Assembly (NCBI RefSeq): GCF_000155675.2
Contig: NC_020911.1
Coordinates: 3,710,501-3,774,500 of the forward strand
Direction: 5' to 3'
DNA length: 64,000 nt
Source of the DNA: Octadecabacter antarcticus 307
GTDB lineage: Bacteria > Pseudomonadota > Alphaproteobacteria > Rhodobacterales > Rhodobacteraceae
Of the stretch, positions 30,320-39,964 are shown in pieces. A program made the position numbers and the translations under genes. Each line of letters starts with the position of its first letter. Within the stretch, counting starts at the first letter, position 1. Under the pieces are notes generated by a model. It made no database searches and was not told where the DNA came from. It was given only the letters and a program-made list of their open reading frames with translations.

Positions 30320-31064
30320 CAGTGGAGAGCCTTGCTTTGAGGCGCAATCCAGTGCCATCCGTCTACATCCGGTGAAGCGAGTTTGCGTGCGACTGCGACG
30401 ACTGCGCGACGACGGCCCTTTGTACGCAGCCGCCGCATGCCCCCACTCATGATCCGCATGCAGTCCTCATCATGGGTCGCCGCGCGTTTGACGCGCCGGC
30501 CCAGTTCCGATGCGTGCGGATACATACCCACACGTGCATCCAAGATCGGCACCAAGGCGTGCACTAAAACGCCGTCCATCTCTATTAATGGCCGGACGAC
30601 GCCATCAAAACCGCCGTGCTTCACAGTCTTGGTCAGGCGGATGCCAAATACCTTCAACAGCCCGCGCACTTCATTGGCCAAGTCCATTGTCTTCTTGAGC
30701 AAGGCTTAGCGTGTGCTCAATAGGGCACGGACACCGTGGGCCTCTCAGCTCTTCATATTGACCGGGCTGAACCAACCCGTGTGCAGTATTTGCGCGATCC
30801 CACGTGCGCCATTCTTATCCGTTCGATAGGTAAACAATTCACTGGATCATTTGCTGAACCATCTCACTATTGCCCATCGCTTACAGCGCCGCATTGACCT
30901 GTCGTGCCGCCATGCACACGACATCTAAGCCTTCTGCTTTCAGACCAAAGTACAGATGCTGGCTCATTGTGCCTGCTTCAAAACCAATCCGTTCAATCAG
31001 ATGCAGAAAGCTTGCAAAGCGCGCAGGATCGCAACGACCCACCTAGTCCAACATAGTATGCCAT
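30320..31064 (-). pseudogene. IS110-group transposase, decayed remnant
   Basis: On the minus strand an ATG at 31064 after AGGGAGATAGAAG starts MAYYVGL, the IS110 N-terminus. Broken frames follow with FEAGTMSQHLYFGLKAEGLDVVCMAARQVNAAL, GARGIAQILHTGWFSPVNM, then LANEVRGLLKVFGIRLTKTVKHGGFDG and VHALVPILDARV, and finally KGRRRAVVAVARKLA. Between the last two parts the central Tnp domain is deleted. It belongs to the IS110 group proper and is distinct from the intact IS1111-group element at 23384-24763. Confidence 0.75.
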
Positions 31065-31163
31065 CTTCTATCTCCCTTGTTCACAAATCATCTTGCGATC
31101 TTATTGGGAGATCGACCTCAGAACTGAGGCAGACCAATTTCCGCATGCTGTGAGGAGATCGAC

Positions 31164-31509
31164 ATGCAGCCAGAGATGTGAAAAATCGTTACCTATGACG
31201 AAGAGGTTTTGATTGAGGGCTTCGGCGCTGCAGACAGACCATGGCGCATGTTTGTCGTCGCAGCTGTCGTGCGCAAACCGTGGGCAGGGCGCTTTGTCGA
31301 AGATCTGAAGCCTGAAATTCAGGCATTCAGACCTGTTCTGGGCGAAATCATACCTCGCCTTCACAAACACGCGCGGTGGGGCAAATGCGCCAATCATGGT
31401 GCCGTTGATGGACAAAAACGATACAGCTCGTCGATCGCACTATCTGACCATCCAGTTCGCCATCCCAGATGCGCCCCGCCTTCTGGATCGACAGTGGGAT
31501 GGACTTTGA
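31164..31509 (+). pseudogene. DUF1185 (amino acid synthesis family) protein, decayed
   Basis: The start MQPEM is followed by TGA at 31179-31181, and the frame then reads KIVTYDEEVLIEGFGAADRP, MFVVAAVVRKPWAGRFVEDL and PVLGE. After an internal deletion another frame gives LAFTNTRGGANAPIMVPLMDKNDTARRSHYLTIQFAIPDAPR, the C-terminal half of the family. Early stop, deletion and frameshift show it is dead. The family's function is poorly defined; relatives lie in amino-acid catabolic clusters, often beside an aldehyde dehydrogenase, as here. Confidence 0.7.
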
Positions 31510-31575
31510 CCGCAGACGCGACTCACTTTCGCGCTTTATCTACGACGTCATGCCAGTGTTTTCATGAGGGGCCAG

Positions 31576-33072
31576 ATGACACAGAAACCACATTATCAAT
31601 TGTTCATTGATGGCGTGTGGTCCGAAGGTGCGACCGGTCAGATCATGGCCACGCAAAACCCCGCTACGGGCGAAAATTGGGCGACATTTGCCGGCGCGGC
31701 CCCAGAAGATGTGGACCGCGCCATTGTGGGCGCGCGACGTGTTTTAAACGACCCTGAATGGCGTGATATGACGCAAACCCAGCGCGGCAAGCTACTCTAC
31801 CTGTTGGCCGATCTGACGATTGGCCGATCTGATTGAAAAAACCGCGCGCATCTGGGTCAGATTGAAACCACGGACAGCGGCAAGCTTCTGGCTGAAACGG
31901 CAAGTCAGACCAAATATGTCAGCGACTACTACAGGTATTATGCGGGCTTGGCCGATAAGATTGAAGGCGCGGTCCTGCCAATCGATAATCCCGATATGCA
32001 TGTCTTTACGCGACGCGAACCGATTGGTGTGGTTGGCGCTATCGTACCTTGGAACGCACAGATGTTCTTGACGGCGACCAAGCTTGGCCCTGCGTTGGCG
32101 GCAGGGTGCGCAGTGGTTCTAAAAGTCTAGGAAGTGGCACCTGCACCGCTGCTGGAATTTGCGCGTTTAATCGAACAGGCAGGATTTCCAGCCGGCACGG
32201 TGTCCGTTATCAGTTGCGACGCTGAAAATTGCGCTGTCCCACTGACCCGCCACGTGGACGTTGATCGTATCGCCTTTACAGGTGGGCCGGACACCGCGCG
32301 CCATGTGCTCCGCAACTCAGCAGAAAACTTCGCAGTGACGTCTTTGGAATTGGGCGGAAAATCACCGATTGTCGTGTTTGAAGATGCAGGTTTAGACGGG
32401 GCGGCGAATGGGTTGATTGCGGGTAATTTCGGGGCGTCTGGGCAAAGCTGTGTGGCGGGTTCGCGCGGTTTGAACCATCGCCCCATCCTCAAAGAACTAA
32501 TTCAACATATCGTACAAAAGACCGATGAGATTATGGTTGGTGATCCATTGGATGCAGCCACGCACGTGGGGCCACTTTGCACGCCTGCGCAGGTCAATCG
32601 TATCAAAGACGTGTTGGCCAAATCCCTCACACAGGGGGCCGTGATCCACTTCGGCGGAGCCGCAATTGCACGGCCTGGAAACTCCATGGCGCCAACCCTT
32701 GTAGAATGCGCAAGGCCCGACACTGAAACTCTACAGGTCGAAATGTTTGGCCCTGTGATGTCCTTGATCCCCTTTGATACCGAGGAGAAGAGGCCGTTGC
32801 GATGGCCAACGACACACCGTTCGGCCTTGGGTCTGGGGGTATTCACCCAGAACCTCGCGCGTGCGCACCGTGTCTCTGCACGGCTGAAAGCTGGCATCTG
32901 CTGGATCAATACATACCGTGCTGTCTCTCCAATTGTGCCGTTTGGAGGGTACAGCCAATCCGGCTACGGTTGCGAAGCGGGTCGCGAAGCAATCCACGAT
33001 TACACCCACAAAAAGACAACATGGATCAGCACCTCTGATAGCCTAATGGCCAATCCGTTCATCATGCGGTGA
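31576..33072 (+). pseudogene. Aldehyde dehydrogenase, multiply frameshifted
   Basis: From MTQKPHYQLFIDGVWSEG the frame is normal to RGKLLYLLADL. It is then broken by a 16-base tandem duplication (31804-31819 and 31820-31835). It resumes with [21 protein letters not shown] and [10 protein letters not shown], meets TAG at 32128-32130 where a KPSE-like motif is expected, then continues with FTGGPDTARHV, LELGGKSPIVVFEDA and GQSCVAGSR (catalytic cysteine region). A compensated double frameshift garbles about 16 codons near 32790-32840. The end, with the motif PFGGYSQSGYG, is intact. Confidence 0.88.
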
Positions 33073-33773
33073 GCAGTGGTCGGGCAAGGGTCAAAATTTT
33101 GAAGTAAAACTGTTTTTGTACTGATTTTACGCAATAAAAATGCGGCCATTCGTACCATTGCTGCAAACGGCAATATGGTTTTAGGTTTTTCGATGCGGAC
33201 CTGAGCGCAGTTTTTCAACTTGGGCTGAATGCCGCCCGCGTTGGGAAGCATGACTAGGAGGAAGCGGCAGGGTCTTTATGAGACCAACGGGGAAAGCGTG
33301 AAGCGAGCCCTGCCTGATTGATGCACGGTGGTGAGTTTGTGTGATTCTGGCGCTGATCTGTGGGACCTGCACTTATGTTTACGTGCCGCGTTTCGTGCAA
33401 TTCAGGCGCGCTGAACCGCATCAATTGCGCTGCAGACTAGCCGCTATTGGCCCTGAATGAGCTGCAGTTCAGGGGTTGGCCGTGGAATGTTGGCGTGCCT
33501 GTCATCATGCTGCTGCCTTTCTGGGTAGTACGCGGGATCGTGGCACCGCCCTGCGCTATAAGGTTTCGATGATGTGCATCGCGCCACTGTAGTCTGGAAG
33601 AACTTTTACACTTACCGATTGTTCTTTCCACCCGGCGATCCCAGCGCGCGCCAATCGAGCCAGAACCGCAATGGGTTTTCCGTGTCTGTCAAATCTAAAA
33701 CCCTAGCCTATATCATATCAAAAATAAGTGATCTTGTATTGCGTAACTAGTTCGATTTCGCTATCAAAAAACC
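33073..33773. other. About 700 bases without a recognisable gene
   Basis: No frame gives a protein I recognise. One plus-strand stretch near 33465-33545 reads as a hydrophobic segment (GVPVIMLLPFWVVRGIVA) and may be a relic of a membrane protein. The last 80 bases before the MarR gene are AT-rich and probably hold its promoter. Confidence 0.5.
33745..33752. promoter_or_regulatory. Candidate MarR operator
   Basis: The perfect palindrome AACTAGTT lies 21 bases before the MarR start codon in an AT-rich promoter region. MarR proteins commonly bind short palindromes that overlap their own promoter. Assignment is by position only. Confidence 0.3.
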
Positions 33774-34391
33774 ATGACATATACATCAAGCGGCTCTGAC
33801 GAAATCGCCGAACTCCTCATCCATATAGGGCGCTCTTCGCGTGGTGAGGACTTGGCGTCCCCCCTGACTGCGGCGCAATGGACTTGCCTGCGGTTCTTTG
33901 CGCGCGCCAACCGCGTGTCGCGCACACCATCCGCGTTCGCCAGCTTTCAGGTTACCACGCGGGGAACGGCGTCCCAGACCATCAAAACCCTTGAGGAGAA
34001 AGGGCTTCTTGCGCGGTTTCGTTCTGATCGTGATGGCAGGAGCGTTCGCCTCGAGATTACAGAGCAGGGCCAAGAAACCCTTAACGCAGACCCGCTGGCA
34101 GATTTAATGTCGGTGATAGACCTCATCAAACCGAAAGAACGCGCAGCGTTTTTGGCAACTCTGTCGCACCTGTCCGAAACCCTCGCGGGACTGAAAGGGG
34201 CGCAGGCGTTCGGCACGTGCAAAGCCTGTACGCATTACAAATCATCAAACGGCGGGGGCTATTGCGCCTGTATCGCGGCAGAACTGGCGCCTGACGACTT
34301 TGGCAAACTTTGCGTGAACTTTGGCAGTGGCGATGTTGTGCCACACCCACCAATTCTATCGAATGAAATCAGAAAAGGTCGCGCGCAATGA
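33774..34391 (+). CDS. MarR-family regulator with a C-terminal cysteine cluster
   Basis: A 205-residue protein. Residues about 30-105 form the winged helix (LTAAQWTCLRFFARAN, VTTRGTASQTIKTLEEKGLLARF, RDGRSVRLEITEQG). The C-terminal part has five cysteines: C149, C152, C164, C166 and C180 in GTCKACTHY, GYCACIAAEL and KLCVNF. These could bind an iron-sulfur cluster or zinc. It overlaps the mrp gene by ATGA, the first of three coupled genes whose other products handle iron-sulfur clusters, so a cluster-sensing role is plausible but inferred. Confidence 0.88.
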   Translation: MTYTSSGSDEIAELLIHIGRSSRGEDLASPLTAAQWTCLRFFARANRVSRTPSAFASFQVTTRGTASQTIKTLEEKGLLARFRSDRDGRSVRLEITEQGQETLNADPLADLMSVIDLIKPKERAAFLATLSHLSETLAGLKGAQAFGTCKACTHYKSSNGGGYCACIAAELAPDDFGKLCVNFGSGDVVPHPPILSNEIRKGRAQ

Positions 34392-35596
34392 CGCAACAAG
34401 ACACGAACGCAAAAGCAGCAGAGTCCGGCCAACAGGGCGGGAAAAGCGAACGCAAGCTTATCGCAATCAGCAGTGGTAAGGGCGGTGTCGGTAAATCAAC
34501 CGTAACAACCAACATCGCTGTGGCATTGGCCCAGATGGGGCTGAAGGTCGGCGTTGTTGATGCTGATATTTACGGGCCGTCCATTCCGGGAATGCTCGGC
34601 ATTGCGGGCAATCGCCCGCCTGCCATGTCACCGGACAAAAAAGTGATCCCGGCGCAGGCCTTCGGCGTTAAGGTCATGTCGATGGCGATGCTGTCGGACG
34701 ATGACAGCCCTGCTATCCTGCGCGGTCCGATGGTGACCAAATACCTGCAAATGTTTGTCGCTCAGGTCGAGTGGGGCGAACTGGATGTGTTGCTTTTGGA
34801 CCTGCCCCCGGGAACCGGTGATATTCAGCTGACACTTGCACAGGCGTTTCCGCTGACCGGTGCTGTCGTGGTCAGCACGCCGCAGGATGTCAGTCTGAAA
34901 ATCGCGCGACGCGGCCTGCGTATGATGCAACAGGTGAACGTCCCGATCCTTGGAATCGTAGAGAACATGAGCGGCTTTGCCTGCGGGTCCTGCGGTGAAG
35001 TCACGCATATCTTCAGTAAGGGCGGCGGCGAAGCTATCGCGCGCGAAATCGGTGTGCCTTTCTTGGGTGCGGTGCCGCTCGAACCTGAAATTGTAGACTC
35101 AGGCGATGCCGGCAAACCAATGGTTATCACCCATCCAAACAGCGCGGCTGCATTGGTCTATGTCAAAATCGCCGAGGCGCTGGTCGGCGGCAGTTCCGCG
35201 AGGGGCGGTCTTGCGTTGCCGTTTGATTGGCATGTGTCCGAGGGTACGGGACAACCTGCCGAAGCGGCCCCGTTGAGCTATGGTGGCGCCGCTGACGTGC
35301 CTGTCGCACTTGATCACGACGAAATTGGGCTGACGATCCGCTGGCAGGACGGGTATGAACAAACAATCGGGTCGCGCGATCTTCGGCTGAATTGCCGCTG
35401 TGCAGCTTGTCGCGACGAGATGAGCGGCGCGGCCATACTTGATCCCTCCAGCGTGCCTCAATCTATTGCGCCGACACGGATATGGAGCCTTGGAAATTAC
35501 GGCCTTGGGCTGGCTTTCAGCGACGGGCACAGCACTGGCATTTATACATTCAAAGCCCTTCGCGCCATGCAAAGCGTAGAGGTTGAGGATGTCTGA
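34388..35596 (+). CDS. mrp: Mrp/ApbC-type iron-sulfur carrier ATPase with C-terminal DUF971 domain
   Basis: P-loop ATPase that carries or inserts iron-sulfur clusters in the cytoplasm. The deviant Walker A GKGGVGKST is at residues 30-38, DADIYGPSIPGML follows, LLLDLPPGTGD near 135, and the cluster-binding CxxC is C199/C202 in ENMSGFACGSCG. The usual N-terminal MIP18/DUF59 domain is absent. Residues about 310-400 instead form a DUF971 domain (RWQDGYEQTIGSRDLRLNCRC, then SLGNYGLGLAFSDGH), a fusion known in some proteobacteria. It overlaps the next gene by eight bases. Confidence 0.92.
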   Translation: MTQQDTNAKAAESGQQGGKSERKLIAISSGKGGVGKSTVTTNIAVALAQMGLKVGVVDADIYGPSIPGMLGIAGNRPPAMSPDKKVIPAQAFGVKVMSMAMLSDDDSPAILRGPMVTKYLQMFVAQVEWGELDVLLLDLPPGTGDIQLTLAQAFPLTGAVVVSTPQDVSLKIARRGLRMMQQVNVPILGIVENMSGFACGSCGEVTHIFSKGGGEAIAREIGVPFLGAVPLEPEIVDSGDAGKPMVITHPNSAAALVYVKIAEALVGGSSARGGLALPFDWHVSEGTGQPAEAAPLSYGGAADVPVALDHDEIGLTIRWQDGYEQTIGSRDLRLNCRCAACRDEMSGAAILDPSSVPQSIAPTRIWSLGNYGLGLAFSDGHSTGIYTFKALRAMQSVEVEDV

Positions 35597-36833
35597 AGCT
35601 GCAACGCGCCGCCGCATTCGGGTACAGCCCGCGGTAAAAGACCCGCAAACACTGCGCTTTATTCTTGACGCACCCGTCCAAGACAGCACATCAGTCTGCT
35701 ACGACGATGCAAGCGCGGACGCCCCGCTGGCGCGGGCATTATTTGCCATTTCGGGTGTGCAGCGTGTCGAGGTTGACGGCGCTTCAATCTATGTAAGTCG
35801 CAGCGCGGATGTGGATTGGTCCGCATTGAAAGCCCCAATTGCGGCTGCAATTCGGGATGTTCTGGAACGTGAAGCCTTGCCATTGGGACAACGGAGCGAA
35901 GCGCCTAAAGGTGAAGATGCGCTGCTTTTTCTGGCCGTCGCTGATCTGCTCGACAGCGAGGCGAACCCAGCGATTGCCAGCCACGGTGGCAGTGTCGCCG
36001 TTGAGCGCGTTGAGAACAGTGATGTCTATCTGCGGATGTCTGGCGGCTGTCAGGGATGTGCTGCGTCATCCGCCACGTTGCGTCAGGGCATAGAAACCAT
36101 GCTGCGTGCAGGCCTTCCGGCAATTGGTGAAATCATAGATCTTACGGACCACGATGCTGGAACCAATCCTTTCTACGAGGGTGCGCAGGGGACGTCTCCG
36201 ACGTTGAACCGGCCACTGCCACCCGGGACCATCGACTGGGACGACGGACAGGTCATTATAGACCCCGAATACCTCGCGCCGCGTCTTGGCCTAACGCCGG
36301 ATACCTTGCGCGCGGGAATGCGCAACGGGGACATCGTCAGCAGGTCCGAAATCGGCACAGATACGGATGCCGGAAAGACGCGGGTTACGGTGCGAACGCC
36401 GGTCAGGGCTTGGTCGGCAGAAGTGTTATCGGATGGCACCGCGCGCGAAGTGCCGCCCCCCCGTTCACGGCCCACCGAAGCCACCGTCGGGGAAACGCTG
36501 GCTGACCAAGTTCGCCGATATCTCCAGACCCTGTCCGAAGACAAAGTGCCGATTACCTACGGCAAGCTTGCACGCGCGCTTGGCCATTGGGCACCGGGGT
36601 CCATCGCAAAAATAACCAAGGCACTGGAGGCTACCATGCGCGAGGATGCGATCACTGGGGCGGCCTTTATCGCAGCGCGTGTCGTCAGCCGTGGTGAGGA
36701 TCAACTCCCCGGTAAGGGCTTTTTTGAACTGGCGCAGGCGTTGGAACGTGGACCCACGGATGGCAAAACTGAGAGTGCCTTTCACGAACAGCTTCTAGGT
36801 GAAGTCGCCTCCTTGCTCGAACAAGATCAGTAG
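35589..36833 (+). CDS. Multidomain Nfu/NifU-like iron-sulfur protein
   Basis: The 414-residue protein has four parts. Residues about 15-95 form an Nfu N-terminal domain (TLRFILDAPV, ALFAISGVQRVEVDG). About 108-190 form a NifU C-terminal domain with the cluster cysteines C154/C157 in GGCQGCAASSATLRQGIE. About 213-285 resemble DUF6522 (IIDPEYLAPRLGLTPDTLRAGMRNGDI). About 300-414 form an unassigned domain (ITYGKLARALGHWAPGSIAK, LPGKGFFELAQALERG). The ATG at 35589 lies within the end of mrp; an upstream TTG at 35583 is weaker. Likely scaffold or carrier for iron-sulfur clusters; the extra domains suggest a specialised target. Confidence 0.85.
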   Translation: MSEAATRRRIRVQPAVKDPQTLRFILDAPVQDSTSVCYDDASADAPLARALFAISGVQRVEVDGASIYVSRSADVDWSALKAPIAAAIRDVLEREALPLGQRSEAPKGEDALLFLAVADLLDSEANPAIASHGGSVAVERVENSDVYLRMSGGCQGCAASSATLRQGIETMLRAGLPAIGEIIDLTDHDAGTNPFYEGAQGTSPTLNRPLPPGTIDWDDGQVIIDPEYLAPRLGLTPDTLRAGMRNGDIVSRSEIGTDTDAGKTRVTVRTPVRAWSAEVLSDGTAREVPPPRSRPTEATVGETLADQVRRYLQTLSEDKVPITYGKLARALGHWAPGSIAKITKALEATMREDAITGAAFIAARVVSRGEDQLPGKGFFELAQALERGPTDGKTESAFHEQLLGEVASLLEQDQ

Positions 36834-36892
36834 TCAGACCCAGGATATTTGCCCAAGCCGACCGCCTTTTACAGGCGTTTTAGTCCTTTGCG

Positions 36893-37400
36893 TTGCCGTA
36901 TTCTAGCGTGTCCGTTCGCGATATGCTGGATCGCGAGGCCCTCGGGATATTTGCCCGCCGACTGCTGCGCAACGTTCAGCAAGCGCGCACTTGGTGTCAA
37001 CTCATCGTCGACGGTCGCGGATATACGCGCCGCAGCCTCCGAGCACCGGCACCGCGCTATGACAGCTTTGATGATCTAAATGCACATCGCAACAGAGGTG
37101 CTTTGAGCGTCAGTGCGACAAACTGCGCGGCCACAACCAAACCATTGGTGCGCGTCTTATGTTGGACTTAGAAGCCTTGATGGGATTGCCCGTCACGGAA
37201 TACGAAGCCTGCGACCATGTCAGCACGCGGGCCACCCTTGCCGGCAGGTGATGCCTGCATCGCCGGGACGGCGATCCCGATGGTGCGCTATCGTCGCAAT
37301 GATTCCACTTCAGCGGTGGCTTATCGTGTTGATGCACAAACCAGATCACTGGCGAGAAAGGTAAATCCGCCACGTTCAAAAACACCCCAACCAGCTGATC
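36893..37400 (+). pseudogene. IS21-family transposase (IstA) remnant
   Basis: Broken frames on the plus strand give SFDDLNAH, then RCFERQCDKLRGHNQTIGARLMLDLEAL and LPVTEYEACDHVSTRATL, then MVRYRRNDSTSAVAYRVDAQ. These follow the order of the C-terminal half of IS21 IstA (DLNAHLEQ, LRGHxETIG, YDACDxxSTR, MVRYxxNDYSVPVAYG). At least two frameshifts and stops are present and no IstB is seen. The remnant lies between the Nfu-like gene and the exporter operon. Confidence 0.6.
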
Positions 37401-37571
37401 TTATGAAGCGGTGACACTCATCCAGAGGCCGTCAACCAAGCGCTCTGTCAAACGAGATGACAGTGACTCGTTTGACAGCCGCGGCGTCCTTGTGTGATCT
37501 TCAATCGGCGCAGTTCCCCGCCTTGGCGCCAACTGAACTCTGCGCCGTCTTGACCATGAAAGAACAAGCCA

Positions 37572-38792
37572 ATGTCTGACCAACCGACGTCAACAATTGC
37601 TTTGCCACTGGATGATAACGGCACTGCCAAACCTATTGAACGCATAGCGCGCAGCACCACGATTTGGTCGTATTGGTTTGTCGTTCCCCTGGTCTTTGTC
37701 ACGCTGTTCACGGGGGCTGTCATTGGCATGTATTTCCAACCGCCCGGACTGCGGGTGTTTTTCAACGCGACGGGGTTAGAAGCCGGGGCCGGAACGCAGA
37801 CGCCCATCGCGCTGGCGATTGCGCAAGTTCAGACGCAAGAACAGGTCGCTGTGTTGAGCGAAGGCGACGTCGTGGCGCTGGGGCGTATTATTCCGTTTGG
37901 CGATGTTTCGAGTGTTGCGACGCCATCGGGAGCTGGTGACGCACGTATTGCCGAAATTCGTGTATCAGTCGGTGATGTTGTTGATGCGGGCGACATCCTC
38001 GCGGTGCTTGATAATCTGCCCCAACTCCAAAGCGCGGTGGCGTCCGCGAATGCAAATGTAACAGTGCGCGACGCCAACCTTGTGCAAACCCGCGCAGCGA
38101 TCATCGCAAGTCGTGCGGAGGCGCAGGCGTCACTTGAGCGTGCGCAAGCAACTGCGATCGCGGCTCATGCGGATTTGGAACGCACGACGTCGTTGTTTGA
38201 GCGGGGCGTTACGACGCGCGCAGCATTCGATCAGATTATCGCCCGCGCCTCTGAGACGCAGCGCGATGAAGTGCGCGCCATTGCCACGCTTTCACGCTAC
38301 GAAACCGGGTCACAAATCGTTCAGGCCGACATCGCCGTCGCGCAAGCCAATCTCGCAGCTGCACGCGCCGATTTGAACCGCGCCGAACTTGATCTGGGAC
38401 GCGCCTATGTGCGCGCGCCCAAACGCGCCACGGTGCTCGATATCAATGCGCGTGTCGGGGAAAGCCCCCCGAGCGGTGGCATGATTGATCTGGGCGACAC
38501 ATCGCGCATGACGGTGGAGGCCGAAGTCTATCAAACCCTGATCGGGCGGGTCACGATTGGCGACCCCGTTGTCATCTCAACAGCCGCATTGTCACAGGAT
38601 TTGACGGGCGTCGTATCAGCCATAGGGCTTGAAATCGGACGCCAATCGATCACGTCAAGCGATCCAGCGGCCAATACAGATGCTCGTGTAGTGGATGTCA
38701 TTGTAATACTTGATGCCCCATCGTCTGAACGTGCGCGCACTTTCACCAACCTTGAAGCTATCGTCAGGATTGATGCGGGCCGATCAGAATGA
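37572..38792 (+). CDS. DevB-type membrane fusion protein of an ABC exporter
   Basis: A 406-residue HlyD-family adaptor: one membrane helix at about 31-55 (YWFVVPLVFVTLFTGAVIG), a barrel-sandwich hybrid split by an alpha-helical hairpin of about 150 residues rich in alanine (NANVTVRDANLVQTRAAI through AQANLAAARADLNRAELDLG), then YVRAPKRATVLDINARVGE. With the two downstream genes it forms a DevBCA-like exporter, a type that sends glycolipids or other amphiphiles across the envelope with a TolC-like outer channel, which is not seen here. It overlaps the permease gene by ATGA. Confidence 0.9.
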   Translation: MSDQPTSTIALPLDDNGTAKPIERIARSTTIWSYWFVVPLVFVTLFTGAVIGMYFQPPGLRVFFNATGLEAGAGTQTPIALAIAQVQTQEQVAVLSEGDVVALGRIIPFGDVSSVATPSGAGDARIAEIRVSVGDVVDAGDILAVLDNLPQLQSAVASANANVTVRDANLVQTRAAIIASRAEAQASLERAQATAIAAHADLERTTSLFERGVTTRAAFDQIIARASETQRDEVRAIATLSRYETGSQIVQADIAVAQANLAAARADLNRAELDLGRAYVRAPKRATVLDINARVGESPPSGGMIDLGDTSRMTVEAEVYQTLIGRVTIGDPVVISTAALSQDLTGVVSAIGLEIGRQSITSSDPAANTDARVVDVIVILDAPSSERARTFTNLEAIVRIDAGRSE

Positions 38793-39964
38793 GCAGGCTG
38801 CTCACTTATTTATTCGGTCGCCTGCCGATAGGCTGGTTGCAATTAACGCACAGCAAAGGGCGATTTATCGCAGCCGTGTCCGGTGTCGCGTTTGCAAACC
38901 TTTTGGTGTTCATGCGATTGGGGATCATGGGGGCGCTCAACAACTCGACCATCGCGCCCTACGCGATGCTGGACGCAGATATTATCGTGTCCTCTGACTC
39001 CGGAAATACCCTGACCGATAGCGATAACATCGCCCAGGTGTGGATGTTTCGCGCACTTGCGGTTTCGGGTGTTGCCGATGCCACGCCGATTTATATCGGC
39101 AACCTGCCGTTCACGCTCAACGACAGGAGTTCGCTTTCGCTTCTGGTATTTGGGTTGGACGCCACGCAGACCACGTTTGTCGTCCCCTCCATCGCGCAGT
39201 CAATGGGTCAACTTACGATCGAAAACACAGTCATTCTGGACCAAGACACGCGCGGTATTCCGACATCTGTTGTTGAAGGTATCGTAGACGGTGACGTCTA
39301 CCCGTTCGAAGCAAATGGTCGTACCCTTGTGGCCGTCGCAACAATGGAGGTCGGTGGCGGGTTCTTGGCGGATGGCATGTTGGTGACGTCCGATCAAAGT
39401 TTTTTGCGGTTCTTCCCGACGCGCAGCAGTGGCGCCCCTGATCATATTTTGATCCATGTCGCCGATGGTGTTTCCACTGAAACAGTCGCACAACGCTTGC
39501 GCGCCGTGCTTCCGCCCGAAAGCGTCAAAGTGCAGACAGCGCAAGCAGCCGCAAAGGCGGATCTGGCGTTCATGTCGACGCAGCGACCGACCGGCATCAT
39601 TTTCGGTTTCGGTGTGTTCATGGGCATCCTTGTGGGGCTGGTCATAGTCTATCAGGTTTTGTCCACCGACGTGGCCGACCACCTTGGTGAATATGCGACC
39701 TTCAAAGCCATGGGATACGGGCAGTCATTCTTTCTCGGCATCGTGTTCGAAGAGGCTATCGTGCTTGCAGTCTTTGGGTTCATCCCTGGATTGATCGTGT
39801 CGATCGGGCTTTATGCAGCGCTGGTTGCCGCCACCGGATTACCAGTTGAAATGGACGTTGGGCGCGCGCTCCTTGTATTTTTCGGCACACTGGCGGCCTG
39901 CACTATATCGGGCGCAATCGCCACGCGGCGGCTGGCCCATGCCGACCCAGCGGACTTGTTCTGA
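38789..39964 (+). CDS. DevC-type ABC exporter permease
   Basis: A 391-residue FtsX/MacB-type permease with one N-terminal membrane helix (FIAAVSGVAFANLLVFMRLGIMGAL), a large periplasmic domain, and three C-terminal helices (IIFGFGVFMGILVGLVIVYQV, FFLGIVFEEAIVLAVFGFIPGLIVSIG, LLVFFGTLAACTISGAIAT). This topology and the ending RRLAHADPADLF are characteristic of DevC proteins. It overlaps devA-like by a shared A (TGATG). Confidence 0.9.
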   Translation: MSRLLTYLFGRLPIGWLQLTHSKGRFIAAVSGVAFANLLVFMRLGIMGALNNSTIAPYAMLDADIIVSSDSGNTLTDSDNIAQVWMFRALAVSGVADATPIYIGNLPFTLNDRSSLSLLVFGLDATQTTFVVPSIAQSMGQLTIENTVILDQDTRGIPTSVVEGIVDGDVYPFEANGRTLVAVATMEVGGGFLADGMLVTSDQSFLRFFPTRSSGAPDHILIHVADGVSTETVAQRLRAVLPPESVKVQTAQAAAKADLAFMSTQRPTGIIFGFGVFMGILVGLVIVYQVLSTDVADHLGEYATFKAMGYGQSFFLGIVFEEAIVLAVFGFIPGLIVSIGLYAALVAATGLPVEMDVGRALLVFFGTLAACTISGAIATRRLAHADPADLF

